A stretch of DNA of 61,314 bases, taken from positions 1 through 61,314 of the forward strand of contig NZ_JACEZT010000023.1 in NCBI RefSeq assembly GCF_014042345.1, read 5' to 3'. This stretch comes from Rugamonas brunnea (GTDB lineage Bacteria; Pseudomonadota; Gammaproteobacteria; Burkholderiales; Burkholderiaceae_D). Positions 1 through 8,900 of the stretch are shown piece by piece; position 1 is the stretch's first letter, and each line of letters begins with the position of its first letter. The notes below the pieces were generated by a model. The model was given only the letters and a program-made list of their open reading frames with translations, had not been told where the DNA came from and ran no database searches. The translations under genes and the position numbers were made by a program.

Positions 1-129
1 GACCGACAGGCGCGACTCTCATCGTGGCGCGGAGTACATCTCCAATTAGACGCCGGATAGATTTAAGCGAGCCTTCTTACAGCATACAAAAAATCAGCTT
101 GCAAAAAAGAGGGTGACCATAGATTTTGT

Positions 130-2055
130 TTAATGCAATACGACCTTGCGCAGGAACAGCGACAGGTGGCGGGTGTCGTTCGGGCCGGGCTCGCCCGGCG
201 CTTCGTGCTGCAGCAGGATCTGTAACTGGCCTTGTTCGGCCACGGCGGCCGGCACCGGCAGCGGTTGCGCGTCCTGCAGGTTGTGCCAGCCCAGGTCGAC
301 GCCGTTCACGTAGACCCGGGTGCGCTGGTTGCCCTTGAAGTAGTAGCCGGCCACCAGCACCGTGGTCGGCGGGTGCCGGCGGTCGAGCGCGACCTGCAGC
401 CGCGACGTGGGGCCGTCCGACCATACGCCGTCCCAGTCGCTGCCGTTGCCTTCGGGCGTGGCCCAGCCATGCACCAGCAACTGGGTCTGCAATTGCTTGA
501 AGTCGGCGTAGGCCAGCGTGCGGTCGGCGTTGCCGGCGCCATTGTGGCAATGCACGGGGCCGTTCAGGTAGCGCCAGCCGCGCATGCTGTGCGAGGTGCG
601 GTTGTCTTCCTCGGCCAGCGTGTTGCCTGCGCCGCACAGCAGGGCGCCGATGGCGGTGTTGCTGCGGTTGTAGAGGATTTTCTGGCTGGGACCATCCACG
701 CTGAGCGCCACCACCTGCTCGGGCAGCAGCATGGCGTCGTTGTGGGTGTTGCGCTCGGCGAAAATCTCGGGCTCGGGGTTGACCCAGGCCGGATGGCGTT
801 CCATCAGCCAGGCGCTCAGCGGGCTGAGGTGGACGTAGTTGTAGCCGAACGCCTGCCAGGTGGCCACGCCCTGCACGAGGAAGATGGCCAGCAGCGGCGC
901 GACCGGCCAGCGCGGCCAGGCGCGCAGCCGCCACAGCAAGGGGAACAGGAAGGCGCTGCCGGCCCAGAACGCGTAACGCATCTCGCCGGTGGCGGCCGAG
1001 TTCCAGTTCAGCACGGCCAGCGCGGGCAGCGCCAGCGCCAGCGAGAACACGGTGCACACGGCCAGCAGCGCCAGGTTGCGTTGCCGTTCGGCGCGCGGCC
1101 GGCCGCGCCAGCCCAACAGCAGCAGCGCGGCCCAGATGCCGGGTATGCCGATCAGCATGCCCTGGTTCAGGTCGAAATAGAAGGAGTGCAGCCGGGTGCC
1201 GTTGATTAGGCCGGGGTCGGAGAACAGCTTGGCGATCACGTTGGGCACGCCGAACTGCCACAGGTTGAACAGCGGCGCCAGCGCGAACACGGCGCCGCCG
1301 GCCGCCAGCGCGACCAGGTAGCGGCCGCGCGGCAGGGCGGCCAGCACGCCGGGCCAGCCGCTGCCCGGTTCGTAGTGCAGGCACAGCCGCAGCAGCGGGG
1401 CGAAGCCGAGGAACACGACGATGGTGGGGTTTTGCAGCGACGCCAGCCCGGCCAGCAGGCAGGCCGCCAGCGGCAGGCCGTCGCAGTACAGCACCAGCGC
1501 CGCCAGCAGGGCCGCTGCGCTCAGGCATTCGGGGCTGCCCCAGTCCCAGTATTGCAGGCCGCCGCACAGCATGAACAGGGCCACGCCCAGCAGCGCCTTG
1601 GGCCCCGAGCGGAACAGCCGATACAGGCTCAGGCCGAGGATGAACACCATCGCCAGGTTGACGATCTGGTAGGCGCGGAACGGTTCCGCGCCCACCGCTT
1701 GCAGCAGCTTGAACGGCAGCGCCGTCAGCAGCGCGTAGCCGAAGAAGTGGACCGCGTACACCTGGCCATCCTTGCCGCGCGTGAAGGCCGCGTACAGCGT
1801 CGGTTGCCGGGTCACCATGTCGTGTTCGATCAGTTCATACACTGGGATGCGGCTGGGCACCAGTTGCTTGGCCACGGCGATGTCGTCGAGCCGGATGTCG
1901 GGCGAGGCGTGGCGCACCAGCGCGATCGTTTGCAGCGAGTATTCGACGGCGTCGCCGTTGTGGTCGGGGCCGCGCGTGAACAGCAGGGCCAGCAGCAGGG
2001 CGGCCAGCAACAGGGCGAAGCGGAAGGGGCGCAGTGGCGTTGTCGTCATGTGCAT
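130..2055 (-). CDS. Polytopic membrane protein, GT-C glycosyltransferase-like (paralogue 1)
   Basis: A 641-residue protein with an N-terminal membrane helix followed by a loop carrying GDAVEY, then a long series of hydrophobic helices to about residue 430, and a soluble C-terminal part with a beta-sandwich look (RTRVYVNGVDLGW). An acidic first periplasmic loop after helix 1 is typical of GT-C enzymes that use polyprenyl-phosphate sugars, so I infer a periplasmic glycosyltransferase. No family signature is strong enough to name it. It is the last gene of the minus-strand operon and is clearly related along its whole length to the next gene upstream (2130-4124). An in-frame ATG at 2049 is an alternative start; neither has a good ribosome binding site. 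Confidence 0.6.
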   Translation of the reverse strand: MHMTTTPLRPFRFALLLAALLLALLFTRGPDHNGDAVEYSLQTIALVRHASPDIRLDDIAVAKQLVPSRIPVYELIEHDMVTRQPTLYAAFTRGKDGQVYAVHFFGYALLTALPFKLLQAVGAEPFRAYQIVNLAMVFILGLSLYRLFRSGPKALLGVALFMLCGGLQYWDWGSPECLSAAALLAALVLYCDGLPLAACLLAGLASLQNPTIVVFLGFAPLLRLCLHYEPGSGWPGVLAALPRGRYLVALAAGGAVFALAPLFNLWQFGVPNVIAKLFSDPGLINGTRLHSFYFDLNQGMLIGIPGIWAALLLLGWRGRPRAERQRNLALLAVCTVFSLALALPALAVLNWNSAATGEMRYAFWAGSAFLFPLLWRLRAWPRWPVAPLLAIFLVQGVATWQAFGYNYVHLSPLSAWLMERHPAWVNPEPEIFAERNTHNDAMLLPEQVVALSVDGPSQKILYNRSNTAIGALLCGAGNTLAEEDNRTSHSMRGWRYLNGPVHCHNGAGNADRTLAYADFKQLQTQLLVHGWATPEGNGSDWDGVWSDGPTSRLQVALDRRHPPTTVLVAGYYFKGNQRTRVYVNGVDLGWHNLQDAQPLPVPAAVAEQGQLQILLQHEAPGEPGPNDTRHLSLFLRKVVLH

Positions 2056-2129
2056 GTGTGAGCGTGGGGTCAGGGCCGGCCGGCAGGCAGCCGGGCTGGC
2101 GTGGGGGACCGGCGCGGCCGGTCCCCGGC

Positions 2130-4124
2130 TTAGCGCAGGGCCGGCTTAAGCGCGATTTCCTGCAGGAAGAACGCCAGCTGGCGCGTGTCGGGCTGGCCCG
2201 GCGGCGGCTGGTAGGGCGCGTCATGTTCCAGTTCCAGCGTCAGCGTCGGCGCGTCGGGCAGCGGCAGTTCGGGCAGCTCGCGCAGCGCGAACCAGCCCAG
2301 GTCGCGCCCGTTGATGATCACGCGGGTGCGGCTGTTGCCGGTGAAGTAGTGGCCGATGATGAGCAGGGTGCGGTACTGGTGGCCGGCCGGCAGCGGCACG
2401 GTCAGCACCGAGCGCTTGCCGTTGGACCAGCTGCCGTTCCAGATGTCGCCGCCGGACTCGGGCTGGCTCCAGCCTGTGCCCAGCGTGATGCCGTCGTGGC
2501 TGAGGAATTGCGCCAGGCCGTAGCGCAGCGGCGCCGGGCCGGCCGGGCCGCACTGCGGCTGGCCGTCGATGTAGCGCCACATGCGGGTGGTGTCGTGGAA
2601 GCGGTTGGCGGCCGTCAGCGCGCGGCCGGCGCCGCACAGGGCCTGGTCGGCGTCCAGGTTGGCGCGGCTATACATGGTCTTGTAGACCTTGCCGCCGTCC
2701 TCGTAGACGGCCACGCGGCCTTGGGCCAGCTCGTATTCGCCGTGCCAGCTGCGTTCGGCGAACAGTTCCGGTTCCGGGTTGTACCAGGCCGGCGCGTGGC
2801 GCAGCACGGCGCGCGCCAGCGGGCTGAATTCCAGCGCGCCGTAGCGCAGGTCGTTGCGCATGGCCAGCCCTTGCAGTACCAGCAGCACGGCCAGCGCCGC
2901 CACCGGCCAGCGCGGCAGGCGGCGCAATTGCCACAGCAGCACGAACAGCAGCGGCATGGCGGCCCAGAACGCGTAGCGCATCACGCCGGCCGCGCCCGAG
3001 TTCCAGTTCTGGATCACCAGCGTGGGCAGGGCCAGCGCCAGCGTCAGCACGCAGGCCAGCACCAGCATGGCGAGGCGGCGGCCACGGCCCGGCGCGCCGC
3101 GGCGCCAGCCCCACAGCAGCAGGAAGCCGGCCAGCGCCGGGATGGCGACGATCATGCCCTGGTTGAGGTCGAAATAGAAGGAGAACAGCCGCACGCCGCT
3201 GGCCATGGCCGGGTCGGCGCCGACCTTGGCGATCACGCTGGGCACGCCGAACTGGTACAGGTTGTACAGCGGCGCTAGCGCGAACAGGGCGCCGCCCAGC
3301 GCCAGGCCGGCGATGCGGCGCGGCGCCACGCACGGCGCCAGCGCGGCGCGCCAGCCGTCGCCGGGGCGGTACTGCGACACCAGTTGCAGCAGCGGCGCGA
3401 ACGCGAGGAAGAACACGGTGGTGGGGTTTTGCAGCGTGGCCAGCCCGCCCAGCAGGCCGGCCGCCAGCGGACTGCCGGCCGTGTACAGCAGCAGGCCGGA
3501 CAGCAGCATCGAGGCCGTCATCAGTTCCGGGCTGCTCCAGTCCAGGTACAGCACGCCGCCGCACAGCAGGAACAGCAGCAGGCCGACGGCAGCGCGGCCG
3601 TTGCTGCCGAACACGTGGCGCAGGGTCAGGCCCAGCACGAACACGCAGGCCAGGTTGAGTGCCTGGTAGCACTTGAACGGATCGGCGCCCAGCGCGCGCA
3701 GCAGCTTGAACGGCAGCGCCGCCAGCGCGGAATAGCCGAAGAAGTGGATGGCCTGGGTGCTGCCCTCGCGGCCACGGTAGAAGCCGCTGAGCGGCACTTC
3801 GCGGTGAGCCTGCATGCCGTCGGCCAGCTGGGCCAGGGCCGCGTCGAACTGCGGCATCATCTTGCGGCCCAGCGCCACGTCGGCGGGACGGATGTCGGGG
3901 CTGCCATGTTCGGCCACGGCCACCGTCATTAAGGTGTATTCGGCCGCGTCGCCCGTCAGCAGCGGCGCGCGCAGGGCCAGCGTGGCCAGCAGCACGGCCG
4001 CCAGCAGCCACGCGAAGGCCAGCGGGCCGCGCAGGCCGGTGCGCGCGGTGGGCGCGCCGTGGAAGGGCGCCGCTGCCGGGGCGGCAGACGGGGACGCGGG
4101 CAGGGAGCGCGGCATGGTGCTCAC
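2130..4124 (-). CDS. Polytopic membrane protein, GT-C glycosyltransferase-like (paralogue 2)
   Basis: A 664-residue paralogue of the preceding entry: same order of N-terminal helix, acidic loop (LTGDAAEY), about ten or more hydrophobic segments, and a C-terminal soluble domain with RTRVIINGRDLGWF. The shared architecture suggests tandem duplication and perhaps transfer of two different residues, or of one sugar to two acceptors, on the periplasmic side. The start chosen is GTG at 4124, whose bases overlap the stop of the small flippase gene (GTGA), the style of junction used repeatedly in this operon; ATG at 4115 is the alternative. GT-C membership is inferred from topology and the acidic loop, not from a confirmed domain match. 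Confidence 0.6.
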   Translation of the reverse strand: MSTMPRSLPASPSAAPAAAPFHGAPTARTGLRGPLAFAWLLAAVLLATLALRAPLLTGDAAEYTLMTVAVAEHGSPDIRPADVALGRKMMPQFDAALAQLADGMQAHREVPLSGFYRGREGSTQAIHFFGYSALAALPFKLLRALGADPFKCYQALNLACVFVLGLTLRHVFGSNGRAAVGLLLFLLCGGVLYLDWSSPELMTASMLLSGLLLYTAGSPLAAGLLGGLATLQNPTTVFFLAFAPLLQLVSQYRPGDGWRAALAPCVAPRRIAGLALGGALFALAPLYNLYQFGVPSVIAKVGADPAMASGVRLFSFYFDLNQGMIVAIPALAGFLLLWGWRRGAPGRGRRLAMLVLACVLTLALALPTLVIQNWNSGAAGVMRYAFWAAMPLLFVLLWQLRRLPRWPVAALAVLLVLQGLAMRNDLRYGALEFSPLARAVLRHAPAWYNPEPELFAERSWHGEYELAQGRVAVYEDGGKVYKTMYSRANLDADQALCGAGRALTAANRFHDTTRMWRYIDGQPQCGPAGPAPLRYGLAQFLSHDGITLGTGWSQPESGGDIWNGSWSNGKRSVLTVPLPAGHQYRTLLIIGHYFTGNSRTRVIINGRDLGWFALRELPELPLPDAPTLTLELEHDAPYQPPPGQPDTRQLAFFLQEIALKPALR

Positions 4125-4462
4125 CGCGTGAGCGCGAACGCGCCGGCCGCGATCAGCACCAGGCCGGTCAGCTTGGACACGCTCATCGCTTCGTTCAGGG
4201 CCGCGTAGCCGGTTAGCGCCACCAGCGCCATGGTGATGGCCGTCATGGCCGGGTAGGCCAGGCTGATCTGCAGCCTTTGCAGCGCCACCGAGTAGCAGAT
4301 GAAGCCCAGGCCGTAGGTGGCGCAGGCACCGCCCAGGAAGGCCAGGCGGCGCAGGTTCCAGTCCGTGCCGGCCAGGCTGGACAGTTTAATCAGGAAGGTG
4401 GCGGCGGCGCTGGCTAGCGCGGCCAGCGCACACCACAGGTAGCCTATCAAGGTCGGGGACAT
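4121..4462 (-). CDS. Small four-helix SMR/EamA-type membrane protein, candidate lipid-linked sugar flippase
   Basis: About 113 residues forming four membrane helices, with the SMR/EamA look seen in EmrE and in the ArnE/ArnF subunits that flip undecaprenyl-phosphate aminoarabinose: an early SAAATFLIKLSS helix, a Pro-containing third helix (LAYPAMTAI) and a short C-terminal helix. It lies between the UbiA-type gene and two GT-C-like genes and overlaps the latter, so flipping of a polyprenyl-phosphate sugar is the natural inference; drug efflux is the alternative. ATG at 4462 is preferred to an upstream in-frame TTG at 4480 because it starts directly at the first helix. Confidence 0.65.
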   Translation of the reverse strand: MSPTLIGYLWCALAALASAAATFLIKLSSLAGTDWNLRRLAFLGGACATYGLGFICYSVALQRLQISLAYPAMTAITMALVALTGYAALNEAMSVSKLTGLVLIAAGAFALTR

Positions 4463-4492
4463 GGCGAATACTTTCAACAATACAGGGGGCGG

Positions 4493-5950
4493 TCAAAGCG
4501 CGGCGGCTACGGCCAGCGCGCCGCACAGGGCGATGATGAGCAGGCTTAGGCGATCCTTGCTGACGAACAGCACCGGGTCTTCGTGCACCTGGCCACGGTA
4601 GCCCAGCATCCACAGCCGGCCCAGCCAGAACACCAGCAGCGGCACGATGCCCATCAGGTAGGCCGGATGCGGGTACAGCGGCAGCACGCGGTCCGAATTC
4701 ATGTACAGCATGAAGATCAGCACCGACAGGAAGCCGGCGTTCACGCCCATGGTGCCGATCGGTCCCTTGTCGGCCGTGGTGTAGCCGCGCCCGCTGGTCT
4801 TCTCCTTGCCCTGGCGCTTCAGGTTGAACAGTTCGCTGTAACGCTTGAGCATGGCCAGCGACAGGAAGATGAAGAACGAGAACGCCAGCAGCCAGAACGA
4901 GGGCGTGATGCCGGTGGCCGCGCCGCCGCCGAGGATGCGCACCGTGTACAGCAGCGCCAGGGTGACGATGTCGACCATCAGCAGCCGCTTGAGCACGAAC
5001 GAGTAGCTGAGCGTGCTGACGAAATAGATCAGCACCACCGGCAGCAGCCAGGTGCCGTCGAGCGTGCACAGCAGCAGGGCCGCCACGGCCAGCAAGGCGC
5101 TGGTGCACAGGGCCAGCGACAGCGGCAGGCTGCCGGCCGCGATCGGGCGCCGGCACTTGGTCGGATGCTGGCGGTCGTCGTGGGCGTCGAGCGCGTCGTT
5201 GAGCAGGTAGGCGCTGGACGCGCACAGCGAGAACGCCGTGAACGCCAGCAGCGATTCGAGCAGCGTCGGCAGTCGCAGCACGTGGCCGGCCAGCATGGGC
5301 AGGAACACCAGCATGTTCTTCAGCCACTGGCGCGGTCGCATGGCCTTGAGCAGGGCGGCCAGCGGATGGCGGCGCTGCGCGCCCAGCGGCTGGGTCTGGC
5401 GGCCGTCGGCCAGCCGGAACGGGCGCCGGCTCACGCTGTACGCTTCGCGGCTGCCATGCCACACGGGGACGTCGACGCTGGCGTTGCCCACGTAATCGTA
5501 GCCGCGCGCGCCGTAGTGCTGGGCCAGCGTGGCGGCCTTGTTGTGCGAGGTCAGGTTGACGCCGGCCTCGGTGGCCAGCACCAGGTCGAACAGTTGCAGA
5601 TGGGCGGCGATGGCTTCCGCGTAGGCGCGCTGGGAACCAGTGGCCAGCACCACGCGCCGGCCGCGCGCCCGTTCCTCGCGGATGTGGGCCAGCAGGCGCT
5701 GGTCGTAGGGCAGCGTGGCCGGGTCGATGGCCACGTGCGCGGCCAGCTTGTCCTTGAAGCCGGCTTTGCCCAGCAGCAGCCAGCCGGGCAGGCGCCAGGC
5801 TTGCCAGAAGCGCTGCTTGAGGAACAGCAGCAGCGCTTCCCACAGCAGGTCGGAATAGATCAGGGTGCCGTCCAGGTCGATGACCAGCGGCGGTTCAGCG
5901 TGGACCGGGATGGCGCCAGGCGGGGTCAGGGGCTGGTGCGGAGAATTCAT
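4493..5950 (-). CDS. HAD-UbiA fusion: phosphatase-like domain plus polyprenyl-phosphate phosphoribosyltransferase-like domain
   Basis: A 485-residue fusion. Residues about 20-200 are a HAD domain with the nucleophile motif DLDGTL (Asp25, Asp27) and a later VLATGS segment. From about 215 onward it is a UbiA-family prenyltransferase with RPRQWLKN and the metal/diphosphate motif NDALDAHDDRQHP followed by KCRRPIAAG, and several membrane helices. In mycobacteria the UbiA protein Rv3806c attaches PRPP to decaprenyl phosphate and a separate enzyme removes the 5-phosphate; a HAD partner could do the second step here. The substrate is inferred. The start ATG overlaps the stop of the upstream 1489-residue gene (ATGA), indicating translational coupling. 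Confidence 0.8.
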   Translation of the reverse strand: MNSPHQPLTPPGAIPVHAEPPLVIDLDGTLIYSDLLWEALLLFLKQRFWQAWRLPGWLLLGKAGFKDKLAAHVAIDPATLPYDQRLLAHIREERARGRRVVLATGSQRAYAEAIAAHLQLFDLVLATEAGVNLTSHNKAATLAQHYGARGYDYVGNASVDVPVWHGSREAYSVSRRPFRLADGRQTQPLGAQRRHPLAALLKAMRPRQWLKNMLVFLPMLAGHVLRLPTLLESLLAFTAFSLCASSAYLLNDALDAHDDRQHPTKCRRPIAAGSLPLSLALCTSALLAVAALLLCTLDGTWLLPVVLIYFVSTLSYSFVLKRLLMVDIVTLALLYTVRILGGGAATGITPSFWLLAFSFFIFLSLAMLKRYSELFNLKRQGKEKTSGRGYTTADKGPIGTMGVNAGFLSVLIFMLYMNSDRVLPLYPHPAYLMGIVPLLVFWLGRLWMLGYRGQVHEDPVLFVSKDRLSLLIIALCGALAVAAAL

Positions 5951-8900
5951 ACGGTGGCGCTCTCAGGAATAGCTTCGGTTTCAGGGGCGGCGTCGAACAG
6001 CAGCGCGGCCAGCGCGCGCGCGTTGTCGCTCCAGCATTGCCAGGGCATGGCGCCAGACGCCACGGCCTGGCCGGCCGCGTGGCCGTCCAGCCAGGCGCGC
6101 AGCGCCAGCGCCAGCGCGGCGCCGTCGTGGCCGCTGAAATACTGGGCATGCTGGCCCGCCACTTCGCGGAACACGGGCAGGGCGCGCGCCAGCACGGGCA
6201 GGCCGTGGCGGGCCGCCTCGATCAGCGGCAGGCCGAAGCCTTCGCCCTCGCTGGGCGCGAGCAGGCAGGCGCAGGCCGCGTACACCTGCTCCAGGTAGTC
6301 GTCGCTGATGCCTTGCAGCCAGTGCAGGCGGCGGCCCGCTTCCGGGTGGCCTTGCAGGCGCGCGATGATGGCGGGGATGGTGCGGCGCTGCGATGGCGGC
6401 AAGCCCTGCCAGCCTTCGCGGCCGACGATCACCAGTTGCGCGTCCACGCCCTCGGCCCACAACTGCTCGAACGCGTCCAGCGTCTGCAGGTGGCCCTTGC
6501 GCGGCTCGATCGTGCCCACCATCAGGAACGCCGGGCTGGCCGCCAGCCGCGCCAGCACGGCCGGCGCCTCGTCGGGCAGGCCGGTGCTGGGCTGGGAGGC
6601 GGCGATGTCGGCGCCATGGTGCAGCACGGCCAGCGGCGGCACCGCCAGGCCGTTGGCGCCCAGCCACTGGCGCGTGTCGTCGGCCACGGCGGCGCTGATG
6701 CAGACCAGGCGGTCGGCCTGGGCTGCGATGCAGCGCAGCCAGCGGCCATGGGCGTCGCTGGCGCCGGGCGGGAAGAAGGCCGGCTGCAGCACGGGCAGCA
6801 GGTCGTGGATCAGGAAATTGACGGACACGCCGGCCGTGCGCCAGCGCTGGTACAGGCCGGCGGCGGCGGCCGCCACCACGGCGCCGGGCGCGTAGTCGGG
6901 GCTGTAGTAGACGTCGCCGCGGACCACCTTGACGGCGTCGTCGGCCACGCCCGCTTCGTTGATGCCGAGCAGGCGGTGCGTGTAGCGCTTGGCGTAGCGG
7001 TAGTGCCAGTGGCCGCCCTCATCGCTCAGGTACACGGGGCGCACCTGGTAGCGCGTGGTGGGCGTGCGCAGCAGTTCGGACAACTGGGCCCGCACCACGC
7101 GCTCGATGCCCGTTTGCAGGTCGTTGGCGGCGATGGTGGTCACGTCCACCAGCAACTGGGGCGCGGGCGCGCCGTCACCACCGAGCTGGCGGTACCACTG
7201 GCCGTGCAGCACCACGTCCATCAGCTGGTCGGCGCTCTGCTGCCAGTTCAGCCAGCGCAAGCCTTGCGGCTGCGGCGCCTGGCCGGCCGCGTGCAGGTCC
7301 AGCCAGGCGCGCAGGGCGCCGGCCAGCGCCGGCGCGTCCAGGCCGTCGAAATAGTAGGCGTGCTCGCCGGCCACCTCGCGGAACACGGGCAGGCCGCGCG
7401 CGATGATGGGCAGGTCGTGCTGGGCCGCCTCGATCAGCGGCAGGCCGAAGCCTTCGGCCTCGGATGCGGCCAGCAGGGCCGCCGCCGAACCGTACAGTTG
7501 CAGCAGCATCTCGTCGGACACGCCCGACAGCCAGAACAGGCGCTGGCCGCGCAGCGGATGCTGCTCGAGCCGCTTGATCAGCGTGTCGACCAGCCAGCCC
7601 GCCTTGCCGACGATGACGAGGTTGATGGCCACGCCCTGCTGCCATAGCAGTTCGAACGCGTCCAGCGCCTGGGTGTGGCCCTTGCGCGGCTCCAGCGTGC
7701 CCACCATCAGCAGCGTGGGGGCGGCGGCCACGGCGGCCAGCACCTGCCCGGCCTCGGGCGGCAGGCCGCTGGTGGGCGCGCTGGCGCCGATGTCGGCGCC
7801 CAGGTGGAAGTAGCCCAGTTGCAGCGGCGCCACCCGGCGGCTTGGGCGGTTCTCCAGCCACGTGGCCAGCTCGTCGGCCACGGCGCGCGAGATGCACACC
7901 ACGCCATCGGCCACGTGCGACACCGTCTCCAGGTAATCGCCATAGTATTTTTCCGCGCCGAACGGGAACGATTCGGGGCGCAGCAGCGGCAGCAGGTCGT
8001 ACACAACGAAGTCGATGCGCACGCCGCGCTGGTGCAGGCCGGCCAGCAGCGCTTCGTTCTGCGCCGTGCCGTTGGTGAACAGGTCGAGGCCGAGGAAATG
8101 GTCGCCGGCGCGCGCCTCGATGGGCGCGTCCTCCAGCTGCAGGCCGTGCACGCCCACCATCTCGAACGCCCAGCGGCGCGCGTAGCGGTAGCAATGGTTG
8201 CCGCCTTCACTGTAGACCGGCTCGACCCGGTAGCCGGCCGGCGGTTGCTTGAACAGGGCCAGCAGGATGCTGCGCACCACGCGCTGGATGCCGGTCTTGT
8301 GGTCGGCCTGGATCAGCGCCGAGATGTCGATCAGCAGCTGGCGCGGCGCCGTGGCCGGCAGGTTGGCGGCGATGGCGCTGGCGGCGGCGATCAGTTCCTG
8401 TTCCTGCGGCTTGGGCGACAGCGCCGCCAGCCCGTCCAGCAGCGCGCGGTAGCGGCTGGCGTGGCTGTCGCGCGCGAAGCGCTCGATGGCGGCATGGTAC
8501 TGGCGCGCCACGGCGGCCGGCGCGTGGTGCGCCTGCACGTGGGCGCGGCCCCGCTCGGCCAGGCCGGTGCGCAGCGCCGGGTCGTCATACAGACTGGCCA
8601 GCGCGTCGGCCAGCGCGTCGTCGCCGAACTGGTCGGGCAGCTTGATCAGCACCGATTCGGGCAGCGTGGCGGCCGCGCCGTGGGCGTTGATGATGGTGGG
8701 GATGCCGTACAGCAGGCAGTCGAGCACCGAGGCCGACGTTTCGCCGCGGGTCTGGGTGCGCAGCTGGACGGCGGTGTCGGCCGCCGCCAGGTAGCGCCCG
8801 TAGTCGGCGGCCGTGACGAAGCCGGTCACGCGGATGCGCTCGGCGCACGGGCTGTGGGCGATCTGGCGCAGCAGTTCGTAGCCGTAGGGGCCGGGGTCGT

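Noticed and set aside
1..129. Possible start of another minus-strand gene running off the left edge (ATG near 21)
   Set aside because: Only seven codons are visible and no ribosome site is convincing.
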